Shown here: positions 1 to 7,886 of the stretch, piece after piece
How the letters are laid out: every line of letters starts with the position of its first letter
Numbering within the stretch: the first letter of the stretch is position 1
From: an uncultured bacterium
GTDB taxonomy: Bacteria; Verrucomicrobiota; Lentisphaeria; Victivallales; UBA1829
Length of the DNA: 47,259 nt
Direction of reading: 5' to 3'
Assembly (NCBI GenBank): GCA_949297765.1
Contig: CASFTV010000007.1
Span: forward strand, 1-47,259
Notes under the pieces: model-generated
Seen by the model: the letters and a program-made list of their open reading frames with translations, nothing else
Told to the model about the DNA's origin: nothing
Database searches by the model: none
Position numbers and translations under genes: made by a program

Positions 1-342
1 AAACAGAGACGAGAAGGAATGATCACCGCCGTTTTTTGCGGCGCATGAGGTTTAATATAGCATTGTTCCTCAACTTGTCAAATCCTCTTCCCCGCTTTTC
101 CGGAAAAATTTTTGAAAAACTCTCTGTTTTTTCCTTATTTCTCTGTCTTCCGCTCTCCTCCAATCCCTCCGTCACCCTTCGGGAAAATAAAAAATGCGAG
201 ATGCATCTCTTGAAAAAATCCCTTACGGCTGTACAGTACCCCTTATTGCGGCTCTCCGCAGAATTCCGGGAGAAAAACGCGATCTTGTCCTTCGACATTC
301 CCGCACTCCCGCAACGATCATTCTACACTGCTACGCTGGAAA
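1..342. other. Left intergenic region, no supportable gene
   Basis: The region holds the outward promoter at 54-81, a short hairpin at 27-43 and AT-rich sequence. Open frames exist on both strands but show no ribosome binding site, recognisable domain or bacterial-looking composition, so no gene is called. No convincing promoter for the downstream MATE gene was recognised. Confidence 0.5.
54..81 (-). promoter_or_regulatory. Strong sigma70-type promoter reading out of the left edge
   Basis: On the minus strand a perfect -35 TTGACA (81-76) is followed after 16 bp by a near-consensus -10 TATATT (59-54). The transcript would start near position 48 and run off the window, so its gene lies to the left. 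A small hairpin (CGCCG at 27-31 with CGGCG at 39-43) falls in the presumed leader. This is inferred from box match and spacing only. Confidence 0.55.
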
Positions 343-1743
343 ATGCAGAATCTGAACGACAAATATCACATTGATATGTGCAGAGGCCCCCTGTTCGGAG
401 AGATCGTACTCTTCTCCGTTCCGCTGTTCCTCTCCGGTCTCCTGCAGCTGCTGTTCAGCGCCGCAGACCTCATCGTGATCGGACACTTCGCCCCGCCGGA
501 GGCAATGGCCGCGGTAGGAGCAACGACTTTCGTCACCGCACTGATCGTCAACGTCTTCATCGGACTCTCCATCGGAACCAATGTGCTGGTCGCAAACTAT
601 CTCGGAGCAGACAACAGGAAAAATATCCGGAGAGCAACGCATACAGCGATTGCCGTCTCGCTGATCGGAGGCGTCATTCTCGGAATTGTCGGACTTCTCG
701 TCTCAAAACCAATGCTCGTTCTGACCGAAACTCCGCCGGAGATCCTTCCGCAGTCCTGCCTCTATCTCTGGATCTACTGCTGCGGAATCCCCTTCATCCT
801 GCTCTATAATTTCGGAAGTGCAATCCTGCGGGCCGCCGGCGACACCAGACATCCGCTCTATTATCTGATCATTGCCGGAATCGTCAATGTGGTGCTCAAT
901 CTCGTATTCGTTCTGATCTTCGGCATGGACGTTGCAGGAGTCGCTCTCGCAACAACCATTTCCCAGGCGATCTCCGCATTCCTCGTCATCCGGAATCTGA
1001 CACAGGCACGCGACGCCTGCCGCCTCAAATTCCGGAATCTCCGCATCGACGGAACCATCCTCGGAAGCATGCTCTGGATCGGACTGCCCGCCGGACTCCA
1101 GGGCGCCTTCTTCTCCATTTCCAACCTCATTATCCAATCCTCCATCAACTCCTTCGGGGCAATGGCCATGGCCGGAAGCACCGCAGCTCTCAGCCTCGAA
1201 GGAATCGTCTATGTCGGCTCCTATTCCTATCATCAGACATCCATCAGCTTCACCAGCCAGAATCTCGGAGGGAGGAAACTCAGCCGCATCCGGAAAAGCA
1301 TTTTCTACTGCATGGGCTGCTCCATCGTCATCAATCTGATCATGGGATTCGGATTCTACTGGTTCGGACACTCCCTCCTGGCCATCTACAATCCCAATCA
1401 GGAGGTGATCGAATGGGGACTGCTCCGGATGAAAATCCTCTTTACAACCTATTTCCTCTGCGCGATCATGGACGTGGTCAGCGGCGCTCTCCGGGGACTC
1501 GGACATTCCATTCAATCGGCCGTCGTCACGATGATGGGAGTCTGCGTCCTGCGCGTCTTCTGGGTCTACTGCATCTTCCCGCTCGACCGGACGATGGAAA
1601 ATCTCATGCTCTCCTATCCCGTTTCCTGGGCGCTCACCGCGGCCGTCAACGGATATCTCCTCTACCGGGTCTGTAAAAAACTCTTCGCATCCTCAGGACG
1701 GCACTACATCAATCTTCCCCAGCCGGACGCTCCGCTCCGGTAA
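343..1743 (+). CDS. MATE family efflux transporter
   Basis: This is a 466-residue polytopic membrane protein of the MATE family (Na+ or H+ coupled exporters of drugs and cationic metabolites). It is almost entirely hydrophobic helices, with the two-fold arrangement expected of twelve segments. The N-terminal half reads GEIVLFSVPLFLSGLLQLLF, then AADLIVIGHF and LGADN, typical of MATE helices 1-2. A pseudo-repeat begins near residue 240 (GLPAGLQG). Length fits the family (about 450-480). The start at 343 has only a weak purine-rich upstream sequence; Met12 is an alternative. The secreted esterase follows 38 bp downstream on the same strand, so co-transcription is possible. Substrate cannot be told from sequence. 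A second, divergent MATE gene lies at 14322-15743. Confidence 0.9.
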   Translation: MQNLNDKYHIDMCRGPLFGEIVLFSVPLFLSGLLQLLFSAADLIVIGHFAPPEAMAAVGATTFVTALIVNVFIGLSIGTNVLVANYLGADNRKNIRRATHTAIAVSLIGGVILGIVGLLVSKPMLVLTETPPEILPQSCLYLWIYCCGIPFILLYNFGSAILRAAGDTRHPLYYLIIAGIVNVVLNLVFVLIFGMDVAGVALATTISQAISAFLVIRNLTQARDACRLKFRNLRIDGTILGSMLWIGLPAGLQGAFFSISNLIIQSSINSFGAMAMAGSTAALSLEGIVYVGSYSYHQTSISFTSQNLGGRKLSRIRKSIFYCMGCSIVINLIMGFGFYWFGHSLLAIYNPNQEVIEWGLLRMKILFTTYFLCAIMDVVSGALRGLGHSIQSAVVTMMGVCVLRVFWVYCIFPLDRTMENLMLSYPVSWALTAAVNGYLLYRVCKKLFASSGRHYINLPQPDAPLR

Positions 1744-1781
1744 TTCAAATCACGGTCAGAATCAACCGAAAGGATCTTTGC

Positions 1782-2708
1782 ATGAAACAACTCCTGCTCC
1801 CCTCTCTGATCTGCGCGGCACTCCTCGCCGGATCTGCCGCAGCGGCCCAGACACCCGCACCGGCCAAAGAACCCGCCGCAGCCACAGAACACCCCCTGCG
1901 CCTGTGGGAAGGCGACGCACCCTTCGCAAAAGGAAAGACTCCTCAGGATATCCCAACCCTTCAGCCCTATTTCCCCGACAGGGCAAAACGGCCGATCCCC
2001 GCCATTCTGATCTGCCCCGGCGGCGGATACGGAGGCCTCGCCATCGGACATGAAGGAAAGGATTACGCTCTCTTCTTCAATCAGAACGGAATGGCGGGAT
2101 TCGTCCTGCGCTATCGTCTCGGCTCCAGGGGATATCGTCATCCTGTCATGCTCACCGATGTCTCCCGCGCATTGCGCACCATCCGCGCCAACGCGGAAAA
2201 ATGGGGCATTGATCCGAAAAAAATCGGTGTGATCGGTTCCTCCGCCGGAGGACATCTCGCCGCAACCCTCCTGACAAAATTCGATAACGGAAATCCCTCC
2301 GCTCCAGACCCCGTTGACCGCGTCAGCTCCCGGCCGGATTTCGGCATCCTCTGTTATCCGGTCATCACCATGGAAAAAGGCGTCACCCACTGGGGATCCC
2401 GCTGCAATCTCATCGGAAAAGATGCAACGCCGGAACTCGTGAAGGAACTCTCCGCCGAACTCCATGTCAAGCCGGACACCCCTCCCTGCTTCCTCTGGCA
2501 CACCGCCGCGGACCGCGGAGTCTTTCCGGAAAACAGCATCCGCTTCGCAAGAGCCCTCGCCGCGCAGAAAATCCCCTTCGACCTCCACATCTACCAGAAT
2601 GGCGGACACGGCATCGGACTCCGTGCAAAATATCCGTTCCAGAACGCCCATCCGTGGTCCAGGGATCTGGTCTTCTGGCTGAAGGAAAACAAGATCATTC
2701 CGAAATAA
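1782..2708 (+). CDS. Secreted alpha/beta-hydrolase (esterase, acetyl-xylan-esterase-like)
   Basis: This 308-residue protein has a clear Sec signal peptide (MKQLLLP, hydrophobic core, AxA-type site near residues 20-22). The mature part is an alpha/beta-hydrolase: oxyanion region CPGGGYGG (79-85), nucleophile elbow GSSAGG with Ser154, acid HTAAD with Asp244, and GGHG with catalytic His276. This HGGG-like/GxSxG layout is common in the BD-FAE and carbohydrate-esterase groups that deacetylate plant or host polysaccharides, so a polysaccharide esterase is the best guess; a lipase or peptidase is less likely. A good ribosome binding site (GAAAGGA) precedes the ATG. A perfect 16-bp palindrome follows the stop. 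Confidence 0.88.
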   Translation: MKQLLLPSLICAALLAGSAAAAQTPAPAKEPAAATEHPLRLWEGDAPFAKGKTPQDIPTLQPYFPDRAKRPIPAILICPGGGYGGLAIGHEGKDYALFFNQNGMAGFVLRYRLGSRGYRHPVMLTDVSRALRTIRANAEKWGIDPKKIGVIGSSAGGHLAATLLTKFDNGNPSAPDPVDRVSSRPDFGILCYPVITMEKGVTHWGSRCNLIGKDATPELVKELSAELHVKPDTPPCFLWHTAADRGVFPENSIRFARALAAQKIPFDLHIYQNGGHGIGLRAKYPFQNAHPWSRDLVFWLKENKIIPK

Positions 2709-2724
2709 CCGTTCCGCGGAACGG
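2709..2724. terminator. Palindrome between convergent genes (putative bidirectional terminator)
   Basis: A perfect 16-bp palindrome (CCGTTCCG/CGGAACGG) starts one base after the esterase stop and ends 22 bp before the end of the convergent serine hydrolase gene. It has no loop of its own and no T-run on either side, so termination activity is inferred from position only. Confidence 0.4.
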
Positions 2725-2746
2725 CATCTCCTGACTCCCGTCCCCG

Positions 2747-3823
2747 TTACCAGTGGCGGACGGGAAGTCCAAGCACATCCGAAATCCGGTCGCGCAGAGG
2801 GATCACCGGCATTCCGGGGATGATCCGGTTGCGCGTAAAACCGACCGCCAGACGGCTGCGCTGATCGGCAAATCCCTCCGCTCCGGCGGCTCCGCCGTGG
2901 CCGAACAGCGATCCGAGATCGTCCGGAGGACCGCTCAGCGCCCAGCCGAGCCCGAAACGCGACCACTCGCCCGGACGAGGCGGATCATCCGCCGCACGGC
3001 GCAGACGCGTCGCAAACGAGACCGTTTCCGGCTTCAGAAGACGGACTCCGTCCACCGGAGCAATCACCGCCGCATAGTGGCGCGCGACCGCCTCCGCGTT
3101 CGCCACTCCGTTCGCCGATGGAATGCAGGCATGGCGAATCACCGGATCATGCATGAAATCCGTATGCCAGGTATGCGTCTCCGGCACCGCTGAAAGATCA
3201 ATCGGGACAAAACGCGATTCCGCTTCCGGCGTCGTCCCGAAAAACAGCGAATTCTCCAGATGCAGCGGCGCGATCACCTCCTCCCGGAGAATCTCCCGGA
3301 ACGTCCGCCCGTCCGCACGGTGCGCCACTTCGCCAAGCAGCCACGCATAGGTGATCGGATGATAGCGGCATTTTGTACCCGGTGTCCACGCCGGAGAGGC
3401 GGCTGCCATGCGCGCCGCCATTCTGTCCCAGTCCGCAAGCTCCGCCTGGCTCCCGCACGGCGGAAGTTCAAACAGCGCGCCGCGGTGCGTCAGAAGATGC
3501 CAGACAACCATCTCCTCCTTGCCGTTGCATCCGAACTCCGGCCAGAGATCGGCAATCCGGGTGTCGTAAGAGACCTTTCCCTGCTCCACCAGACGGTGAA
3601 ATGCCGTCGCCATGATCCCCTTCCCCACAGAAAAAACCGGAAACAGACTCTCTCGGCCGATCGGGACCCGGCGGTCCGGCGCAGCAAATCCCGCACAGAG
3701 ATCCACAACCCGCTCCCCCTCCTGATACACCACCAGCTGACAGCCGCATTCCCCGCCGGACGCAACCGCCTCCTCCATACATTTCCGCAGTTGTTCCGCA
3801 GTTCTCTTCCAGTTCCGGATCAT
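2747..3823 (-). CDS. Serine hydrolase, beta-lactamase/class C-like family
   Basis: With the chosen start the protein has 358 residues and belongs to the beta-lactamase-related serine hydrolases (esterase EstB / penicillin-binding-protein-like). The catalytic SxxK is SVGK (Ser65, Lys68); a Tyr motif YHP is near 154; and HGG occurs near residue 300 (LFGHGGAAG). No signal peptide is visible, so it is probably cytoplasmic. That argues for an esterase or amidase rather than a resistance enzyme. The open frame extends to 3886, but a strong ribosome binding site (AAAGGA) sits just before the ATG at 3823, and this start also removes an overlap with the upstream glycosyltransferase, leaving 11 bp. The two genes probably form one transcript. 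Confidence 0.85.
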   Translation of the reverse strand: MIRNWKRTAEQLRKCMEEAVASGGECGCQLVVYQEGERVVDLCAGFAAPDRRVPIGRESLFPVFSVGKGIMATAFHRLVEQGKVSYDTRIADLWPEFGCNGKEEMVVWHLLTHRGALFELPPCGSQAELADWDRMAARMAAASPAWTPGTKCRYHPITYAWLLGEVAHRADGRTFREILREEVIAPLHLENSLFFGTTPEAESRFVPIDLSAVPETHTWHTDFMHDPVIRHACIPSANGVANAEAVARHYAAVIAPVDGVRLLKPETVSFATRLRRAADDPPRPGEWSRFGLGWALSGPPDDLGSLFGHGGAAGAEGFADQRSRLAVGFTRNRIIPGMPVIPLRDRISDVLGLPVRHW

Positions 3824-3834
3824 TGGATTTCCTT

Positions 3835-5493
3835 TCAGAATTTCACAACCGTGAATCCTTTCCGGTGAGGTGTGGATTTGACCCACTCGGGCTTCGGCAG
3901 TTTTTCGCGGTCGCGCACATACTCTTTTGTCGGAAGCGCCAGCAGAACTCCGCCTTTGCCGCGCATCCGGCGGATCATCTCGTTCGTCTTCTCAATGGTC
4001 AGGAGGCGGCGATCCATCATCGCGGGATCCTGCTCCATTCCCCAGCGGATCTCTCCGGGAGAACGGTACATATAAACATCATCCGTCTTGAACACCCAGT
4101 TCACATCCTGGAACGGATAACGGTACGACAGCAGTTTCGTCTCCGGCGAGATCTTATCCTTCACGCTCTCCAGCAGCGGACATGCGGCCCGGCGCAGAAG
4201 AAGCAGATCCGGCAATGCAAAATGCGTCACAAACAGAATCGGACACAGGCCGACAAAGAAAAAGCACAGCTTCACCCACGGATTCTTCTTCTCCTGAACC
4301 GCAAACACCAGCGACACCACCAGCACGATGCCCGTCAGCACAAATACCACCCATTTCCACCCCTCCCCTTTTGCGAACAGTGCCCATTTCACTCCGCTGA
4401 GCTGAACGGAAACCAGCCCGACCGCCGCCAGAGCAAGCGCTCCGATGAAAACCAGGAAAAGGGTATTCAGCAGCTTTTCCTCTCTCTTCTCCACCACGGT
4501 CCGGTAAAGTCCCATCGCCAGCAGGACCGCAAGCGGCGCAAAACAGGGCAGAATATACGTCGGCAGTTTCCCCGTCGAGAGCGACAGGAACAGGAACGGC
4601 AGCGCAAACCAGCAGATCAGATACCGGACAAAATCCTCCTTCAGATGTTCTTTTGCAAACCCCTTCACCGCGGAAGGCACCAGGAACAGAAGCCATCCAA
4701 GCCCTCCGACCAGAATCGGGATGAAAAACCAGAACGGCTCCGGATGCTGCTCCTTTTCCAGGAAACGTTTGATGTGTTCATCGTAAATGAAATAGTCCCA
4801 GTAGGCCGGCTGTTCCAGATGGATCAGCACCGCCCACGGCAGCGCCACCAGAAGCACCCCGATCAGCGGGATCCACGGAAGGGTGAACATCTCCTTCCAG
4901 CGCCGGGTCCATGCCAGCCACGCGAAAATCGAAAGTCCGGGCAGAACAAAGGCGAGAAACCCCTTCGTCAGGAACGCAGCCCCCGCGGCAAGTCCGAACA
5001 AAAACAGATAAAAGGCGCGTTCCGCCTTCCGGCTCTGCGCCGCATAATAGAAGAAAACCATTCCGATCGTCAGGAACGAGGAGAACATCGGGTCCAGAGT
5101 CGCCGCAATCCCGAGGGCAAACACCAGCGGCGTCAGCAGAAAGACCGCCGCCGTCAACAGGCCGAGTTTCTCCCCTCCCCCGGAAAAGCGGCGTGTCAGG
5201 AAGAAGAGAGCCAGCGCGCTCAGCAGGGTCGCCGCCACGCAAGGGAAACGGATTGCAAATGCATTCTCTCCGAACACCATCTGCGACCCCGCAAACGCCC
5301 AGTACCCGAACACCGGCTTCTCAAAATAGAGCACGCCGTTCAGACGCGGAGTGATCCAGTCTCCGGTCGCGATCATCTCCCGTCCGATCTCGGCATACCG
5401 GGTCTCGTCCGGAGAAAAGAGAACCCGGACATTCAGGGGAATCAGGTAGAGCAGAATCGTCAGTGCAATCAGCAGGGGCAGAGCTTTCTTCAT
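3835..5493 (-). CDS. ArnT-like GT39/GT83 family membrane glycosyltransferase
   Basis: This 552-residue integral membrane protein belongs to the ArnT / PMT superfamily, which transfers a sugar from a polyprenyl phosphate on the periplasmic side. The diagnostic first loop is present: SPDETRYAEIGREM with the catalytic Asp-Glu near residues 29-30, then GDWITP, LNGVLYFEKP and GYW, matching ArnT enzymes that add aminoarabinose to lipid A. About twelve hydrophobic segments follow, then a soluble C-terminal part of roughly 130 residues. The likely product is a modified lipid A or other envelope glycan. No aminoarabinose synthesis genes are in the window, so the donor sugar is unknown. A ribosome binding site (AAGGA) precedes the start. 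Confidence 0.88.
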   Translation of the reverse strand: MKKALPLLIALTILLYLIPLNVRVLFSPDETRYAEIGREMIATGDWITPRLNGVLYFEKPVFGYWAFAGSQMVFGENAFAIRFPCVAATLLSALALFFLTRRFSGGGEKLGLLTAAVFLLTPLVFALGIAATLDPMFSSFLTIGMVFFYYAAQSRKAERAFYLFLFGLAAGAAFLTKGFLAFVLPGLSIFAWLAWTRRWKEMFTLPWIPLIGVLLVALPWAVLIHLEQPAYWDYFIYDEHIKRFLEKEQHPEPFWFFIPILVGGLGWLLFLVPSAVKGFAKEHLKEDFVRYLICWFALPFLFLSLSTGKLPTYILPCFAPLAVLLAMGLYRTVVEKREEKLLNTLFLVFIGALALAAVGLVSVQLSGVKWALFAKGEGWKWVVFVLTGIVLVVSLVFAVQEKKNPWVKLCFFFVGLCPILFVTHFALPDLLLLRRAACPLLESVKDKISPETKLLSYRYPFQDVNWVFKTDDVYMYRSPGEIRWGMEQDPAMMDRRLLTIEKTNEMIRRMRGKGGVLLALPTKEYVRDREKLPKPEWVKSTPHRKGFTVVKF

Positions 5494-5638
5494 CGGGAAA
5501 AATCCTTATTCGTCGTCCATCTTCAAAACGGTTATTGGGATAATAATGCCCCCAAAATGTCAAATTTCAAGAAAGATGACGAAATTATCAGGAAAATACC
5601 GCCGTGCTGCGAACGCCGCCAGAATCCGGACGCGTTTC

Positions 5639-6538
5639 TCACACTGCCCCGATCTCCTCGACCAGACGGAAGATCTCCTGTTCCTCCGCCTCCGAGATGA
5701 AAAGATGAGGCGCCAGCATGGTGCTTCCGCAAATTCCGCGGTGCTTCAGGCCGATCTTCAGCGACTCCGCCACCGCGGAGGAATTGCGGGGGCAGCGGTA
5801 GAGTTTCTGAATCCGGACGATTTTCTCCTGCCAGCGGCGCATCTCCGCGAGATTCCCGGACCGGGCCGCCTTCCAGCAGTTCACATAGACCTCCGGAAAC
5901 AGATTCGATCCGCTGTTCACGCCGCCCGCCGCGCCGAACAGGACCGACTCCGCCATCAGCGTGTCGGGTCCCACGAACAGCGAAAAGTCCGGACGGTCCT
6001 TCAGCGCGAGCAGAACTTCGTGAAAAGCATTCATGTTTCCGGAGCTGTCTTTATACCCGGCAATCCCGGGAATTTCCGCCAGACGCAGAATCAGCGACGG
6101 ATTCAGATCCGTCTTCGTCATCGACGGGATATTGTACAGATACAGCGGAAGCGGTATTTCCGATTTCATCTGACGGTAGAATGCGACAATCTCATCCTCC
6201 GTCAGCGGGATGTAGCAGGGCGGCGCCGCGACAACAAGATCCGCCCCCGCCTCCGCCGCCGCGCGTCCGAACGCGATCGAATCCGACGGCGACGCGGAGG
6301 AGATTCCCGCCAGAACCGGAATCCGTCCTGCGGCAATCCGGCAGACCGTCCGGCACATCTCCTCCTGCAGGGCGGGAGAGAGCATCGGCCCCTCTCCGGT
6401 GGTCCCCAGCGGAAAGAGTCCGGCGACCCCTCCCGCAATCAGGAATTCCGTCAAACGCTCCACGCCCCCGGCATCCAGACGTCCGTCGGGCGTCAGCGGC
6501 GTGACCATCGGTGTAATAATCCCTTCCAGACGCTTCAT
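5639..6538 (-). CDS. DapA/NanA-superfamily aldolase (dihydrodipicolinate synthase family)
   Basis: This 299-residue TIM-barrel class I aldolase has the pyruvate-binding motif GTTGEG (45-50), the Tyr of YNIPSMT (Tyr135) and the Schiff-base Lys of GYKDSSGN (Lys163). Family members include dihydrodipicolinate synthase, N-acetylneuraminate lyase, and keto-deoxy sugar acid aldolases; sequence alone does not separate them. Its ATG overlaps the stop of the upstream BNR/sialidase-like gene (ATGA), so the two are translationally coupled. That favours a catabolic lyase (sialic acid or a keto-deoxy sugar acid) over lysine synthesis. A strong AAAGGAG site lies before the start. Confidence 0.85.
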   Translation of the reverse strand: MKRLEGIITPMVTPLTPDGRLDAGGVERLTEFLIAGGVAGLFPLGTTGEGPMLSPALQEEMCRTVCRIAAGRIPVLAGISSASPSDSIAFGRAAAEAGADLVVAAPPCYIPLTEDEIVAFYRQMKSEIPLPLYLYNIPSMTKTDLNPSLILRLAEIPGIAGYKDSSGNMNAFHEVLLALKDRPDFSLFVGPDTLMAESVLFGAAGGVNSGSNLFPEVYVNCWKAARSGNLAEMRRWQEKIVRIQKLYRCPRNSSAVAESLKIGLKHRGICGSTMLAPHLFISEAEEQEIFRLVEEIGAV

Positions 6539-7707
6539 TTTCCAACTCCTTTCAGTGCAAGTTCGCGGAAACGGCGCACGCGATGCAGCGTGATCAGATC
6601 GGTATCGTGCGAATTTTTCGCCTCGCGGTCTCCGGACCGGCTGACCACCAGAATATCCTCTCCGTCAATCACCAGCGAGGCATAATGACGGGAGCAGAGC
6701 CGTATCTCCCCCGCCGCGACAATTCCCGCAAGCTGCCAGTCAAACAGATTGCCCGAACAATACAGCCCCAGCACCCGCCGCTCGCGGTTCGACGGCGGTC
6801 CGTATGCCGTGGAAATCTCCACATGGCTGGCGACCATCCAGTAGAGTTTCTCCTGTTCGTCATAGACAATATGGAATTTCATGTGTCCGCCGGGGAACGG
6901 GAAGAAAATCACGGGAGATCCGTCCGGACGTTTCCAGGTTTCGAGCTTCAGCGTTCCGTCCGCATTCTCGCGGCCGACGAGCATTGCCGCGTAGTGTTCG
7001 CTTCCGTCCATGCGCAGGAACAGCAGCACGGAACGGTCTTCCGGATCGTAAAAACGGCTTTGCGGATCGTAGACCCGCACAACGCTGGATTCCAGCCAGC
7101 AGTTCGCCTCGAACTGAATCGGCGTGGTATTGACAAACCTTGCCGTCTCCTCGAATTTCACGAGATTGGAGAACGTCCAGGAGGAGCGTTGCGTCAGATC
7201 GGCGTGTTCGTCAGCGGACATCAGCAGAGGATCGCCTCCCGCCCAATGCCCCAGATCCGGCATTTTCTCCATGGATAGATAGACTCTTCCGCGGTGGACG
7301 TCAATGCTCCCGCCGCTCTGATGCCAGCGGAGTTCCGGATCCAGAACGGACACTTCGCTCCACGTTTCCCCGTTGTCGCAGCTCCGGGCGATCACCATCC
7401 GTCCGGAGTGACCGAGGATGTACAGCGAGGAGCCGGCCTTGAACACGCGGGCGTGCAGCATCGGAAGATCCGCGCAGTGGGTCCAGGTTTCCCCGTGGTC
7501 GTCGGACCGGTAGATGCGGCACTGGTTGGATCCGTAGTCGCCGTGATCCGACTTCGGCCCGGGAAGTTCCCCGAGGCGCGGACCGGCAATGTCAAACGAG
7601 GCAATCAGCCGGTCGCCGAATCCGTGGCAGATCCACGGTGTATAACAGTAAATCCCGTCCGGTGCGGGAGAGCGGTAAAGTATTCGTTCATCCGCGATCA
7701 TATTCAT
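6535..7707 (-). CDS. BNR/Asp-box sialidase-like beta-propeller protein
   Basis: This 390-residue protein carries at least two Asp-boxes, SDDHGETW (about 68-75) and SCDNGETW (about 108-115), the repeats that mark six-bladed sialidase/BNR propellers. The N-terminus reads YRSPAPDG, roughly where sialidases carry their FRIP-type arginine motif, but the canonical FRIP box is not clearly present and the arginine triad could not be confirmed. No signal peptide is seen, so the protein appears cytosolic. It overlaps the aldolase gene by 4 bp and is divergent from a LacI regulator. A role releasing a sugar acid for the aldolase is inferred; a non-hydrolytic or lyase activity is possible. Start chosen from the AAGGAGAG site. 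Confidence 0.75.
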   Translation of the reverse strand: MNMIADERILYRSPAPDGIYCYTPWICHGFGDRLIASFDIAGPRLGELPGPKSDHGDYGSNQCRIYRSDDHGETWTHCADLPMLHARVFKAGSSLYILGHSGRMVIARSCDNGETWSEVSVLDPELRWHQSGGSIDVHRGRVYLSMEKMPDLGHWAGGDPLLMSADEHADLTQRSSWTFSNLVKFEETARFVNTTPIQFEANCWLESSVVRVYDPQSRFYDPEDRSVLLFLRMDGSEHYAAMLVGRENADGTLKLETWKRPDGSPVIFFPFPGGHMKFHIVYDEQEKLYWMVASHVEISTAYGPPSNRERRVLGLYCSGNLFDWQLAGIVAAGEIRLCSRHYASLVIDGEDILVVSRSGDREAKNSHDTDLITLHRVRRFRELALKGVGK

Positions 7708-7774
7708 TATTCTTCTCTCCTTCGAGTTCTTTTTCTGCTGTCCGGCGGAATCCTCCTCCGGCCTCCTGAAATTG

Positions 7775-7803
7775 ATTTTAGCACAAATTCAAAAAAATAA
7801 CAA
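7775..7803 (-). promoter_or_regulatory. Candidate promoter of the sialidase-like/aldolase operon
   Basis: On the minus strand a -35 TTGTTA (7803-7798) and a -10 TAAAAT (7780-7775) are separated by 17 bp, giving a leader of about 60 nt before the start at 7707. It lies about 30 bp from the LacI half-sites, so cross-regulation of both divergent units is plausible. Confidence 0.45.
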
Positions 7804-7833
7804 GATAAATGACGAAAAATCAACCGTTTTATT

Positions 7834-7870
7834 TTTGAAATATTCTGAAATAATGGTATTTTATTTCAAA
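7834..7870 (+). promoter_or_regulatory. lacI-type promoter overlapped by inverted half-sites (candidate operator)
   Basis: A -35 TTGAAA (7835-7840) and a -10 TATTTT (7857-7862) spaced by 16 bp precede the regulator. The same DNA contains TGAAATAA (7846-7853) facing TTATTTCA (7861-7868), a perfect 8+7+8 inverted repeat. It also contains an outer TTTGAAATA (7834-7842) facing TATTTCAAA (7862-7870). A dimeric repressor bound here would occlude its own promoter. Confidence 0.55.
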
Positions 7871-7886
7871 CACGGGGAGAAACGGC

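Noticed and set aside
23-374. Overlapping open frames on both strands at the left edge
   Set aside because: Basic, low-complexity translations without start signals; the region reads better as an intergenic segment with an outward promoter.
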